Source: Azadirachta indica
Lineage: Eukaryota; Streptophyta; Magnoliopsida; Sapindales; Meliaceae
Length of the DNA: 64,000 bases
Assembly (NCBI GenBank): GCA_022749755.1
Contig: CM040447.1
Location: forward strand, 11,154,087-11,218,086
Direction: 5' to 3'
Position 1 is the first letter of the stretch. The number at the start of each line of letters is the position of its first letter. Under the pieces are notes generated by a model, which saw only the letters and a program-made list of their open reading frames with translations, was not told where the DNA came from and did not search any database. Of the stretch, positions 44,301 to 56,829 are shown piece after piece. The position numbers were made by a program, and so were the translations under genes.

Positions 44301-47300
44301 TTGCACATCGTGAAATAATTGAGGTCCAGCCAGAGAGAAATGAAAATGATGAACAGAATTTGGAGAGGAACACCACACCCAAATGTGAGTCGCAGTCATC
44401 TCTTTCCGTTTCTAGTGCCCCTGATTCTCCAGTTCACCTATCTCATGATGATTTGGATGAATCTGGAGATTCTCCTCCATTATCTACTGCTGGAGAGGGT
44501 AAAGATGTCTTGTCAGGACAAGGGAATGATCCTGTTGTTTTGCCCATGCAATCTGTTAATGAAAATGTGATGGCACCATCAAGTTCCATTTCTGCTGGTG
44601 ATGATGAAGATTGGACTGTTGAGAATCATGAAGCATTGCATGAGCAAGAAGAATATGATGAGGATGAAGATGGATATCAGGATGATGATGAAGTACATGA
44701 TGGAGATGATGAGAACATTGATTTGACAGAGGAGTTTGAAGATATGCATTTAGAGGACAAAGGCTCTCCCCGAATGATGAACAACTTGGTTTTAGGCTTC
44801 AATGAGGGTGTTGAGGTTGCAATGCCAAGTGATGAGTTTGAAAGAAGTCCACGAAATGAAGATACACCATTTGCAGTACCACATATGTCTGCTGGTACTG
44901 TAGTGGAAGAGCAGGGATCTTTGGACAGGATGTCTGAAACTCTGCAATCTGTTGATGTCCCTTCCCAAATGAGTATTCGTAATTCATCTGGAATCTTCCC
45001 GGAGACTGAGAAGACAATCCAAAATTTGGTTATTCAGCCTGGTACTACTCCTCAATTATCAGCAATTTCTGAGCTAATGGATCACATGGATGCTAGCAGT
45101 GGTTCTATTTTGTCTTCTCAGCATCCAATCCCATCTTCTGTTAACGTCAATTCAGTGTCATCATGTGATCAGACTGTAATGTCGACAGTATCTACTGGTC
45201 TAAATCAGGCTGAGACATCTGTTAAGCTGCAGTTTGGGCTGTTCTCTGGTCCTTCTCTGATACCATCTCCAGTTCCAGCCATACAGATTGGTTCCATACA
45301 GATGCCTCTCCTACATCCTCAAGTTGGTTCATCCCTTACCCATATGCACCCATCACAACCTCCACTCTTCCAGTTTGGTCAGCTAAGATATACAACTCCC
45401 ATTTCACAGGGAGTACTACCGCTGGCTCCTCAGTCCTTGCCTTATGTTCAACCCAGTATTCCAGCCGACTTTTCATTGAATCAGAATGCTGGAGTCTTGC
45501 AGCCCATTCAACCCAGTCAACCAACTTCTGATCATAATTTGATGAAAAGTGATGTATTGTCCCTTTCGGCAGATGACCATCTAGGCAATGTTCAAAGGCA
45601 CCTGGATATGTCTCGAGGGAATGCATTAAATGAGGTAACTTCATTGACTGCAACAGGAAGCTCAGAAACTACTTTTATGGTACATCAGGGTCAAGCGGAT
45701 ATTTCTTCCATTGACGATAACGATGAAGCAAGTCCTGAGGCCGTTTTCAAAGCAGAGGACTGGGGTCACAATTCAGTCTCAAGGAACTTGAAATCTTCAT
45801 CCACTAAAGAATCAGAAGGCCTGCTTCATACTGAAATAGCACCTTCCCTGCCAGTTTCAAAAGAAAAAAGCTTGAGTGGGTCAAAGTCTCAAGGTCTAAC
45901 ATCTGCTAGTAGAGGTAGAAGATATGTTGCTTCCATTAGGAACAATTCTGGCCCAAAGTCATCATTTATGTCATCTGAACCTTCTCGCTCAGATGCTAGT
46001 GGATTTCAAAGGAGGCCTCGGCGCCAGCGAACTGAGTTTCGAGTTCGGGAAAATGCTGATAAGCAGCAACCTACTGGGCTGGTTCCGGGTAACCATGTTG
46101 GGTTCGATAATAAATCAAATATCAATGGAAGGGGTAATGGAATTTCTACGCGGAGTAGGTATAGAAGAGCTGTCATGTCAAATAGACCGTCCAAACAGGC
46201 GAACAGATCAGAATCCTTGGGTTCAGGCACGACAAGTTCTCAGGAGATAGATTCAGGAAGCAAGGTTGGAAAGGTAGTTGTAAAGGAATTGCTGACAAAG
46301 AGTCAGAACGTTCCATATTCTGACGATGCAAACCTCAAAAGGACCATTCGCTCTGAAGATGATGTTGATGCTCCTCTACACAGTGGTGTTGTCCGTGTCT
46401 TTGAGCAACCCGGTATAGAAGCCCCAAGTGATGAAGATGACTTCATTGAGGTCAGGTCAAAGAGGCAAATGCTGAATGATCGGCGTGAACAGAGAGAAAA
46501 AGAGATCAAGGCAAAGTCTCGGATCACAAAGGTTTTGTTGCAGACTTTTAAAATTTTTTGTGCTTTCTGTTATAATGAAGAACATATTACTTATTTACAT
46601 TTTTTTATTGTTTATACCAGTTGCCAAGGAAACCCTGTTCTACTTTACAAAGTACTATTGTCTCAGCAACCTCAAATAAGTCTGCGTCAATGAGTGCAGA
46701 AGCATCAAATAGTGTTGGCTCTGATTTTGTCGGCAATGAGGGACGGAATTTTGCGAACATTGAAGTGTCAACAGGATTTAATACTACCAAAGTGTCTCAA
46801 CCCTTGGCTCCTATTGGCACTCCTGCTGTGAAATCTGATGCTCAGGCCGATTTAGGATCCCAGACTAACAAGTATCCACTCTCTAAGATTTCATTTGCCA
46901 AATTAAGACATTTAGAAGTGTCAATCTCATATACTTTTCTGCAGGTCCCTCCAAAGTAGCTCTATTCCAGTATTATCTGTTGGTGGAAAGAATCTCACAC
47001 CAGGCTTCATATTTGATGGCAAGAATAAGATTATGGATAATGTTCAAACATCTATGGGTTCTTGGGGTAATTCGCCGCTTAATCAGCAGGTGTAGTAAAA
47101 ACTATCATTCGTTATTTCTTGACTACTATATTATGCTAATTATGGGCATGTTCGGACTTTGTCCGTTCCCATGCTGCTTGATATCCTCATTTTATCTCAG
47201 GATCTAAATTAATGTGAGGTCTCAGCATGTTTTTAATGTTGCTCCCATATACGCATTCTCAATCAAATCTATATAAATATGTTAGCTTAGTTTGGGATCA

Positions 47301-49823
47301 ATTTGTCTGAATTGAACATGTATTTGGAATTAGATATGTTGAGTATGTGGGAGGATTTAGTATGTGCTGGATCCTCCTGTTCAGTGGAGTTTGACCCACA
47401 ACATGCATACTGGTGTTTTTGTCCCGTGTTAGTCCTTTTGTATTCTATTTTGTTCTACTTTTTCTTGTGATGTTCTGATGTAGTGCTTGAGACAAGAGTA
47501 TTTGGCTCTTGATGGGAAATGTAGTACTCTTAAAAGTCCTTATTTTTTGGTTTTCTTATAGAATTTTGTTATACAATCTATGTTAAATTAACTACAGTAT
47601 TCTGCTGGACTGGTCTAACAATTTAACAATATAAGTTGAACTTGAGATTTGTTATTATTTGGTCTTGACAACGCATAAAAGAATTGAAATGATGGCATGG
47701 TTTCTGTCTGGGACGACTATTTTGCTTTTGGCTGTGTAATTTAATTTTTGTCTGCTTCATATGCATGTAACTATTTACTAGTAAACCTTTTAAGAATTTG
47801 TAACTGATTGGATTCTTTCTGGCAGGTCATAGCCTTAACACGGACCCAACTTGATGAGGCTATGAATCCTGGAAAATTTGATCCTCATGTTTCTGTTAAA
47901 GAGCATACTAGCTCAGTTGGTGAGCCCAGCATCCCATCGTCATCTATCTTGACGAAGGACAAGTCATTTTCTTCCACAGCAAGCCCTATCAACTCGTTGC
48001 TTGCTGGGGAGAAAATTCAATTTGGTGGGCATTTTCTTTCTTGTGGACTTATGTAGATTTCTAGAATTGCAATTTGCTGCCCACTGAAAGATCATTCTCT
48101 TTCTTTATCCAGGAGCAGTTACCTCCCCAACGGTTCTTCCTCCTAGCACCCGTGCTGTTTCACATGGAATTGGTCCTCCTGGTCCAAGTCGGTCAGACAT
48201 CCAAATACCCCACAATCTTTCTACAGCTGAGAATGATTGCACTCTTTTCTTTGACAAAGAGAAACACTCTAGTGAAACTTGTGTCAATGTGGAAGATTGT
48301 GAAGCTGAAGCTGAAGCTGAAGCTGCTGCTTCTGCGATTGCTGTTGCGGCCATAAGTAGCGATGAGGTTGTCGGAAGTGGTCTGGGCTCTTGTCCTGTCT
48401 CTGTATCAGAAACAAAAAGTTTTGGTGGTGCAGAAATTGATGGTATGACAGCAGGTAATAAAATCTTTATGGCTTCCATAGGGCAGAGTCTTGCACTTCT
48501 TTCAAATCTATTCAGTTTTTTTATACTATTTAAGACATTTATTTGATCTATGGCTGGTGCAGCAGATGATCAGCAATCAGCAAGTCAATCAAGAGCTGAA
48601 GAGTCTCTTACTGTGGCGTTACCAGCTGATCTTTCTGTAGACAACCCACCTATTTCATTATGGCCACCTTTACCTAGCCCACCAAATTCTTCAAATCCAA
48701 TGATCTCACATTTCCCTGGAGGCCTACCTTCCCATTTTCCTCTCTATGAGATGAATCCCATGTTGGGGGGTCCTATCTTCACTTTTGGACCACACGAGGA
48801 ATCCGTTTCTGCTCAATCGCAGACTCAGAAGACGAGTGCACCAGGTTCAAGTTCTCTTGGAACATGGCAACAATGCCATTCTGGTGTGGATTCGTTCTAT
48901 GGTGCTCCGGCAGGATATACTGGACCTTTCATCAGTCCAACTGGGGGTATCCCAGGTGTTCAAGGTCCACCGCATATGGTTGTCTATAACCATTTTGCAC
49001 CAGTTGGACAGTTTGGACAAGTTGGCTTGAGTTTCATGGGTACTACTTATATCCCATCTGCAAAGCAACCTGATTGGAAGCGCAATCCTGTATCTTCTGC
49101 CATGGGTGTTGGTGAAGGGGAAGTGAATAATCTGAATTTGAATATGGTTGCAACCCAGCGGAATCCTACCAACTTGGGTGCTCCAGTACAGCATCTTGCG
49201 CCTGGCTCACCTCTCCTGCCCATGGCTTCTCCGCTGGCAATGTTTGATGTTTCTCCATTCCAGGTAGAAATTTGACATGTTTTAAAATTAAAAGCCACTT
49301 GACTTCTAACATGATATTTACTGTCCTTTCCCTTTTATATCTTAGGTTTTATACTCCGTAATTTTTTCAGAATGGAAAAAAATATATGCACCCATAAGGT
49401 TTGGCTAAATGTGCACCACTTAGCTCTACCAACTTCAAAAATACCTATCCAGTCTTTGTCTACTAGTTTAATCCATGAATTTGGACAAAAATAAGATAAT
49501 CTGGTATATTTGACTTTTAAAACGATTATGATTAAGAGATTATTATAGTAATTATAACTGAAAAATGAATAAACCATTCAAACTTAACAAAAGTTTTTAA
49601 CAAATACAGGCCTTTGTGAGTATTTCTGAAATCAGTGGGATTAAAGTGTTTTTTTTTTTTTTTTTGGTTTCAAATTTTAAGGGTGTATATGTCCTTTATT
49701 CATTTTAGAAAGTATCTATTTAACACACGAGATAGGGGAAGTTTTCCAGAAGTTTTCCAGTCATGAATCATTTTGTAGTAAAAACTGCAGTTATTGATCT
49801 TCTTCTTCTTCTTCTTCTTCTTC

Positions 49824-49864
<41 letters not shown>

Positions 49865-50604
49865 TCATAAGTAATTATGGTGCTGTATGTTCTATTTTAT
49901 TACGGAATAGTTTGCTGTTGCTTTCTTTTGTCAACACAACTAACTCTTTATTTGAATCTCTTGCTCAGTCCGCTTCTGATGCGTCAGTTCAAGCTTGCTG
50001 GTCGCATGTTCCTGCATCCCCAGTTCAGTCTGTTCCCATGTCAGCTCCATTGCAGCAACAGGCAGATGGTGTACTTTCTTCTCAGTTTAACCATGGGCCT
50101 TCTGTTGATCAGTCATCAGCTTCCAACAGGTTCACTGAGTCCCGTACATCAACACCCTCTGACAGTAGCCGGAATTTCCATGCAGCTACTGATGTGACTG
50201 TGACCCAGTTGCCAGAGGAACTAGGGTTGGTTCATGCATCTATCTCCACTGGTTCTGGGGCTCCAGCACAGAGTGCAGTACCCAAGAGCTTGTCGCGAAG
50301 CACAGCTGCAGATGCTGGCAAGACTGATATTATTCAAAATGGCAAGAGTATCAGTCAAAACGCTAGTTCCAGTTTGAAGTCTCAGTGTTCGCAGCAGTAC
50401 AATAATTCCTCAGGCTATAATCATCAGAGAGGAAGTGGGGTTTCACATAAGAATAATTCTGGGGGTGAGTGGTCTCACCGAAGAATGGGATACCATGGTA
50501 GGAATCAGTCTTTTGGTGCAGAGAAGAGCTTCCCCACTGCAAAAATGAAGCAGATTTATGTGGCTAAACAAACTATTAGTGGGACATCGCCATCGCAGTC
50601 ATGA
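41360..50604 (+). CDS. Very large BAT2-N (PRRC2-like) domain protein
   Basis: Seven exons: 41360-46531, 46621-46871, 46945-47089, 47826-48024, 48113-48454, 48563-49263 and 49969-50604, totalling 7446 bp (2481 aa) with all phases consistent. The true start is ATG at 41360 (MANPGAGNKFVSVNLNKSYG); the frame is open upstream but with no ATG. Residues about 10-120 match the BAT2 N-terminal pattern: SVNLNKSYG, then PPPMNLPSLRKEHERFD, then GMGWTKPG. Further on: EDFPSLRAALP near 195; a highly charged coiled coil rich in Glu, Arg and Gln (about 580-696); an acidic block of Asp and Glu (about 1081-1134); SDEDDFIEVRSKRQMLNDRR near 1690; and a low-complexity Pro/Ser/Gln-rich tail. BAT2-N proteins in other lineages associate with RNA and ribonucleoprotein granules; in plants the MOS1 group shares this N-terminus and affects immune-gene expression. 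Direct function here is unknown. Exon 1 alone is over 5 kb. Confidence 0.9.
49799..49864. repeat. (TTC)n(TTA)n compound microsatellite in intron 6
   Basis: About eight TTC units running into about fourteen ATT units, within the intron 49264-49968 of the BAT2-N gene. Confidence 0.9.
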
Positions 50605-53015
50605 GGATGAACTTTTTTAGTGTGTGAGGAGAAAGGCAGTGGAGGAGCCGGAGCATTCCAGCTGTATTCTGGATGAGTTTAATTTTTGTTGACATAATTG
50701 GATTGGAGTGCATAAGTCCAGCTATGCAGGATGAGTTTAATTTTTGTTGGCGTAATTGAATTGGAGTGCATAAAGTAGGGAATGTCAAAAATGCGAAGTT
50801 ATGGATTTTATCGACACCTATAATGAGAACTTATTATGACTATGTTGCTGCTGGTGGTGACGGTTGTGGTTTTTGTAATCTAAAGTTTGGAAAACTGGGT
50901 GTGATAAAATGGGAGTTTTGAGTCTTTCTACCGAAAGTGGAAATTAGAGCTGGGTTGAGGGAATGGAATTGCGTATGTTAGTCTGGTCTGCTAGTAGTTG
51001 ATCCGGTCTTTGTTTCCAATTTTTTTTTAATTTTTGGTTCTTCTTAGGCTGCTGCAAACTTAATTGTTTTATCTCTCGGAATTCTTGTATTACATTAATT
51101 AATGATCAATCTGATATCGTTTTCTTCAATGCCAGTAACATCATCAAATGAAGGGTTTGAGGAATTGTTGTTATTCTCCCTATTTCTCAATTTTCTATAT
51201 TTATCACCTTTGTTCCCTTATTGTCCCGAGAATTGAGATATTGAACTGATATAACGAGGATATTTAAAATTAGCGTGAAAAAAAAAAAAGAAAAAAGAGA
51301 AGCATATTTGATGTGGGCGGATAAATTGTATAAATATGCTATTCATGTGTTGTCTGGAAAAAAAGAAAATGAATTTTGGAAAGCCTGCCCGGAACTGGAT
51401 GGTGTCAACACTATCCCGTCCCGTCTGTGAGGGAATAATTTTTCTATTAGTAGATAGAAATGAAATCAGTCCCTCACTTCACTTGTCTCTAGTTGTGCTG
51501 ATGATGTGTCTTAACCAAATAAATAAATGGATAATTTCTATTTTACTCTCTTGATAATCTTCAGCATGCTCATAGATTTATTTATTGTAAATACTTAGCC
51601 GTTCTCAAGCCGATAAATCCCATTGTGATATTTAACTCTTGACTTAAGTTGACACGATAAAAAAAATTATATAGAATAAAATTAACCTTAAAAAAAAAAA
51701 ATAGAAAAACGCAGAAGGAAAAAAAAAATAAAGCGAAAAGGAATAGAGAGAAGAAGAAGAATAAGAAAAGAAATAGTGAGAAGAAGAAAAAGGAATAGAT
51801 AAAGTAAGAAAAAAATCAATCAATCATCTTTATTGATTTGAAACTTTAAACTATAGTTTTAGCCTTCGAAAAAAGAAAAAAAAAATTTTGTTATTAATTT
51901 ATTAACATAAACTTCAATTTTTGTCATTTTAAAGTGCTGAATATAACTATAAAATTTTACAAACTAAGGGTGACTGAGTAGTTAGAATAAATGTGAAAGC
52001 AACTGAAAATTGTCAATATACATTGGAATAGGAAGAGAGCAAAAGAATATTACTCTAAATAAATAAAAAATATTGCTATTGGTCCCAAGGGCATTGGTAC
52101 CCAAAATAGAAAGTGCATGACCGCCCCCTGTTCCATGCCTCATTTGACGATTATGTCAACAACCATAAAACATTTTTTTTCTTTAAAGATAACACCACGG
52201 TTTGACCTTCTCATTGTGGTCAACCCGTTTGATTAATTATTCCTTTTTTTTTTAATTACTTGACTGTTAATTATTAATTTGAAAAAAATAATAAACAGAG
52301 GGCAGATGAGTTCCATGCGCAAAATTTAATTAATACAAACCCACATATATATTTGCTAACATATATAGCATGTACAAGACAAGAATGTTTTCTCTTAGCT
52401 TGTCTTCAACTTACATGTACATAAATCATCATCATCATCATCATCATCTTAATATTTTGTAGGCAAGATAGAAATTTAATTTATTAATTAAACCATTTAA
52501 GGATAGTAAAATGGTCACTGTTATATTTAACAATTAATATATATAATTAAAGTTAAATGACGCCAATTTCTATTTTCCAGATTATATATTGAGGATAGGT
52601 CTTTGTTTAGCTAATTCAAAACGAGGTTACAACTGTATTTGGTGTTCTCAGCTGTCGTTTTACTTGGTTTTAGTGCACGTGCTAATTAATAATAATCATG
52701 GATGCTTAGCTAACATTCTTCGGCTGAGGCTACTTTGTCAATTGGAACATTTGTATACGAAAAAATGCTCCTTATTTTGGAAAAAAAAAAAAAAAAGTTG
52801 AAAACTGGCTGACTGAAGAAAGTACTACATACACCCTCAGCCTCTTACAATCGAAAGCTTTATTTGTTTGTGCTTGTTTTAAGCTAATCTAATCGGCATT
52901 CATAGGGAGTCGACGATAAATATTTATCGACTCTCTCGGCTCCAAGTATACTCAGTCTTTTAATTCCTTCCTGCTCTCTGCAAGGCATTTCCATGGTCTT
53001 TGCAATATGTGCTAG
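50605..53015. other. Convergent intergenic between BAT2-N and ERF genes
   Basis: 3' UTR of the BAT2-N gene (a 53-base near-duplicate reading GGATGAGTTTAATTTTTGTTG recurs at about 50671 and 50729), then AT-rich non-coding sequence with an (ATC)n run at about 52425-52449. No supportable gene. Confidence 0.5.
52425..52449. repeat. (ATC)n microsatellite
   Basis: Eight ATC units. Confidence 0.85.
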
Positions 53016-53570
53016 CTAGCTATTCTTCACAATGGAAAATGGAAAATTAAGCTTAGCCTTAAGTCCCCGGAACTCAATGGCTGCCGTATCATAAGACCTG
53101 GCAGCTGCCTCCGCAGTCTCAAACGTGCCAAGCCACACGCGTACTGCTCGTCGAGGGTCTCGAATCTCAGCTGCCCATTTCCCCCATGGCCTCTGCCGAA
53201 CTCCTCTGTACTTCTTCTTCCTCTTTGCTTCATTCTCATCGTCCTCGTTTTTCACTTCATTTGTGACCATAATTGTAGTATCTTCTTCGGTAGGCGGGAA
53301 GAGGTTGCAGCCAAGACAGTTCTTGAAGTTGCATACCTGACACATTTCACCATCTGGCAGGGTCAGCACTGTATCATCCATAGTCCCCCTAGTTGAAGGA
53401 AATGACAACGTGGTAGCTTGGTTAACAGCTTGCTCATCCTCAATGTGGCCTGTGATTACCTGCTTCAAAGCCGAGACCATAATACTCTGCTCTTCTTCAT
53501 GGGTCAGAAGTGCCCCTTCCGCTAGAAGCCCTCCTTTCAGCTGCTTGAGACTGGTAGACGAGTTTTCCAT
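53016..53570 (-). CDS. AP2/ERF transcription factor, group X (ABR1/ERF109-113-like)
   Basis: Intronless, 184 aa, stop TAG at 53016-53018. The ATG at 53570 ([14 protein letters not shown]) is the first in frame; the open frame further upstream lacks an ATG. Residues 121-177 are a full AP2 domain: [20 protein letters not shown], then [20 protein letters not shown] and [15 protein letters not shown], with the Ala and Asp positions ([16 protein letters not shown]) that define the ERF rather than DREB type. A Cys motif C77-X2-C-X4-C-X2-C88 ([12 protein letters not shown]) and the N-terminal [17 protein letters not shown] are hallmarks of group X. A KRKKK stretch just before the AP2 domain is a likely nuclear signal. 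These factors bind GCC-box-type DNA; members are wound-, ROS- and ABA-responsive. The protein ends soon after the AP2 domain, so there is no long C-terminal activation region. Confidence 0.93.
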   Translation of the reverse strand: MENSSTSLKQLKGGLLAEGALLTHEEEQSIMVSALKQVITGHIEDEQAVNQATTLSFPSTRGTMDDTVLTLPDGEMCQVCNFKNCLGCNLFPPTEEDTTIMVTNEVKNEDDENEAKRKKKYRGVRQRPWGKWAAEIRDPRRAVRVWLGTFETAEAAARSYDTAAIEFRGLKAKLNFPFSIVKNS

Positions 53571-53654
53571 GTTTTTGATGACGAACTTGAAATTCAGAAT
53601 TGTTAAAAAGATAACATACAGGAAGCCAGGGAAGGTTGTAAGCCGGGAGAAAGC

Positions 53655-53661
53655 GTATTTA
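53655..53661 (-). promoter_or_regulatory. Possible TATA-like box of the ERF gene
   Basis: Minus strand CTTAAATACG about 85 bases upstream of the ATG. Confidence 0.3.
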
Positions 53662-55513
53662 AGCAAGGGAAAGTCTGCATGAAGTGGCAGCTTTACGCTG
53701 ATTATACGCGGACGGCGATCGTCTTCGGCAGGCAACGACAAAAGCTAGTTTACAATTCTGTCAGTTAACGATGGCGAGTGGATGGAGTGTACAGCCAAGA
53801 CAGGGGCCCGGATGTACAGAAAAGCTAGTTGTATTCGCTGGTTTATGAACATATGGGCGTGCACGTGGCAGATAACCGGCTTCCAATTCTGTGACCTTTG
53901 ACCTTTGGAGGACGTACATAGTTGTGAGCTGCTTAATTAATTAGCAGCTTGACAGCGCGTCAATCCTTTACCTTCTTCTTTTTGCATGCGAAAATCAATT
54001 TTGTCGCAAAAATGCCAATAACAATACAGGTATACAGACCTGGAATAAGTACAACCATCCGATAATTGATTTCCCCGGTAAGCTTTAAAATCTTATTTTG
54101 ATGAATATTTATTATTAGACCAGCAATTCTTATTTTGAATATAAAATTCGATATTGATGATTATGAAAATATAAAAAAAAAAAATTGATAATATAGAACA
54201 AACAAATTAAAATAATAATGTCGAATATAATTTATTATAGAAAAACAATGAATTAGTAATATTCAACATTTAAAAAATTGTTGCTGTAGATAATCTCGTA
54301 AAAGTTTTAAAAAAAAAAAAAAATGTACGGCATTTTTAAGTCTTCCGTGAAGTTTTGTGATCCCCCAACCCAGGCCCAAAAGACACGCGCGTAAAAGAAC
54401 ATAAAAGCAGTTTGGGTCATTGTCTATGCCCAGTAGTGGGAGTTGGGAAAGAGACCAAGAAGCAAGTCATTTTAGGAAAAAGTGTTGACGATCTGGACCC
54501 AGCTTGCAGTTGCAAACCCAATTTTCAGGATCCTTTGACTGCGTCCTGGCGCGTGCCGGCCATTTGGTATTGTTCTGTTATCACCAGCTGTTACACTTAC
54601 GCATGAGTTGCCGCCGAAATTTACCAGGTCCTTCTAGAAGGTCGGAGCACGCAATCAATCTAATGTACTTATCATGTACGGCATGGGATAAAGTTAATTT
54701 AATTAATTATTATTTTTTTATATTTAATTATGTCCATATTTAATGTTAATAAATATAAAAAAAATTTAATTTATTTACATAATCATAATTTTAATATTTA
54801 TAAATGTTATACATACGACAAAATTAAGATTATATATAATAAAATAAAATATTTTGTAATAAATTAATTAAAGTTAAATTCTTTAATTAAATATTATTGA
54901 TACGATTTATTAATATTAAGAATATGATAATTTTATTCAAACTATTAATACAATAATATTATGATAAAATCACTTTATATAATATAATTATATAGAAATA
55001 AATCAGATATGGTTTAAATTTTTATATAAATTTTGTCACTAACTGAAAATTTAAATAATGTTAATACATAATCGTATACAGATCAATCTTAATCTTGAAT
55101 AATTATAAAATTCAGTTTATATTATTGAATCTTTTGTATTACTTGTTAACGCTTATTTTAAAAACAAACTCACACTTGTATCTTCAAAATTTAATAGGAT
55201 AAATAATTGAAAATATGATTTACAGATATGTAATCTATTCCTTTTTGTTGAAAGTTAGAAAGATGGTTATATTAGTTGTAAAACTAAATAATTTGAACGC
55301 TCAATTTATAACTTATTTATAAATTAACTTTTCACTAAAAAAGTAATGGAATTTAAAGATAAATATGCAATTAGAGAGGTAAAATAAAAAATTGACCTAA
55401 CTTTAATTACGAACCGTTTATGAAGGGTTAAACTACGGAAATGAAATTTTTTTTTTTAATAATAGAAAGGGTAATTAATTCTTTTTATTATAATTGGATA
55501 GAATTGAATGACT

Positions 55514-55604
55514 TCAGAGTAGGTATGTGATTCATTCTCCAAATATTTTCTCTAAATGTTAAAAAACAAAACATCAGAGGAGATATGTGTTAATTCTCCT
55601 TAAT
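55514..55604. repeat. Diverged single terminus related to the Mutator-like element
   Basis: AGGTATGTGATTCA, then CTAAATGTTAAAA, then GGAGATATGTGTTAATTCTCC follow the order of blocks in the right end of the 5978-7160 element (AGGTAAGTGTGC, TTAAATGTTAAAA, AAGGTATGTGTTAAAACCCC). I found no matching opposite end, so this is a solo or truncated relative. Confidence 0.4.
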
Positions 55605-55971
55605 ATTATTGCATGATGTGAATAACTGCATGCCGGCAACTTTGCTGCATTCTGTAATTTCACGTTTCAGACATCCATTCCATCAAAGTAATTTACTCCT
55701 ATATATAAATAAGCCATCCCCAAGACAACGTTCATGGAGAAACGTTATCAAAACGCACCCATGTCGCCGCAGAGAGAAACATTATCACTTTATGTGAACA
55801 TTGACACCCTCGGCTCTACAGCCCAGACCCCTGCCAAACTTGTTAAAACTTAAAACCAGATAATATTTGGTGAAGATCCGTCGTTAAAAACTACAGAGTT
55901 TGCAAATTAACTGCAAATCAATTAGACAAAAACCAATGCAGGTCTGTTTTGGCATTCCCAATTTAACAACT

Positions 55972-56157
55972 TTAGGACAAGTACATCCCGGTCTTTTCTC
56001 TTGCTCCACGTACGAAACACTTTGCAATAGCAGGCATCAGGTATTTCCACCCCTCTACATTTAACACAGGACCCTGAAAAGAAGACCATTCATCACAAAA
56101 TCTCACAACCCTGCAAAGACGCTCGTACGAATCACAGATTACACCCTTCCCATCACA
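55972..56157 (-). pseudogene. Unassigned coding-like fragment, 61 codons, no ATG
   Basis: Minus-strand frame open from a stop at 56158 to TAA at 55972. It reads [20 protein letters not shown], then [20 protein letters not shown], then [20 protein letters not shown] and S. Unlike neighbouring chance ORFs it is rich in Cys, Trp, Arg and Gly with few Phe, Ile, Asn or Lys, as real protein would be. It has no start codon; no upstream exon could be identified with confidence. It could be the last exon of an unrecognised gene or a broken gene fragment. I do not recognise the family. Confidence 0.3.
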
Positions 56158-56753
56158 TTATGATCAGTCTTCCGATAGCAATATATACCTGGCTGCTTCC
56201 TATAGATAATCAATCCTAGATGATGCTTTGCCATCCATACTTTCTACAACAAACTCCTTACTTCTATACAGCAAGTGTTAGGCTTCTCCAGTACTAAAAA
56301 ATTTTACCAGCATAAATATTCAAATGTCAATTACACACAGAATTGCATATAAACATTGCAAAAATAAAGAAACTAAATTCTTTCTACAAAGAAACTGAGT
56401 ATGTATGATATCAGAAAGACCACAGTCCAATTACAAAACTTGCCCCAAGCAATTAAGTGAACTGCAACAACCAGACGATCTCAAATAATGCCGAGACACA
56501 CGTGAAACAAATATGAAGTCAAGTTAACCAAATTTAACTTCAGACTTATAAAACAATAGCAATTTTTGTTCTTTTCTATTCTATCAAAAGGAGAAAGCGA
56601 TTCGTAATCTGCACTAATGAGTTAGCCCTGACACCAAAAATTCACTACAAAATGCATCATATATGCTGGTATGGTTTTTTTGGCAAAAATTGCTTATTAA
56701 TTCTACTTAATTATTCTCTACCTAGGGACCCAGCTGGGATAGTTTGGGTGATT

Positions 56754-56829
56754 ATGGCCCATGGGGTTGATTATTTGGTTGAATCTTCATAATGGCCTAT
56801 GGGGTTGATTATTTGGTTGAATGTTCACG
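56754..56829. repeat. 38-bp tandem duplication
   Basis: ATGGCC(C/T)ATGGGGTTGA followed by TTATTTGGTTGAAT(C/G)TTCA, present twice in a row at 56754 and 56792. Confidence 0.85.

Noticed and set aside
43896..44399. 167-codon antisense frame inside the BAT2-N exon
   Set aside because: Shadow frame; no domain and no independent promoter.
54412..54743. Plus-strand frames of 64 and 79 codons
   Set aside because: Two overlapping frames with no motif and biased composition; no evidence for either.
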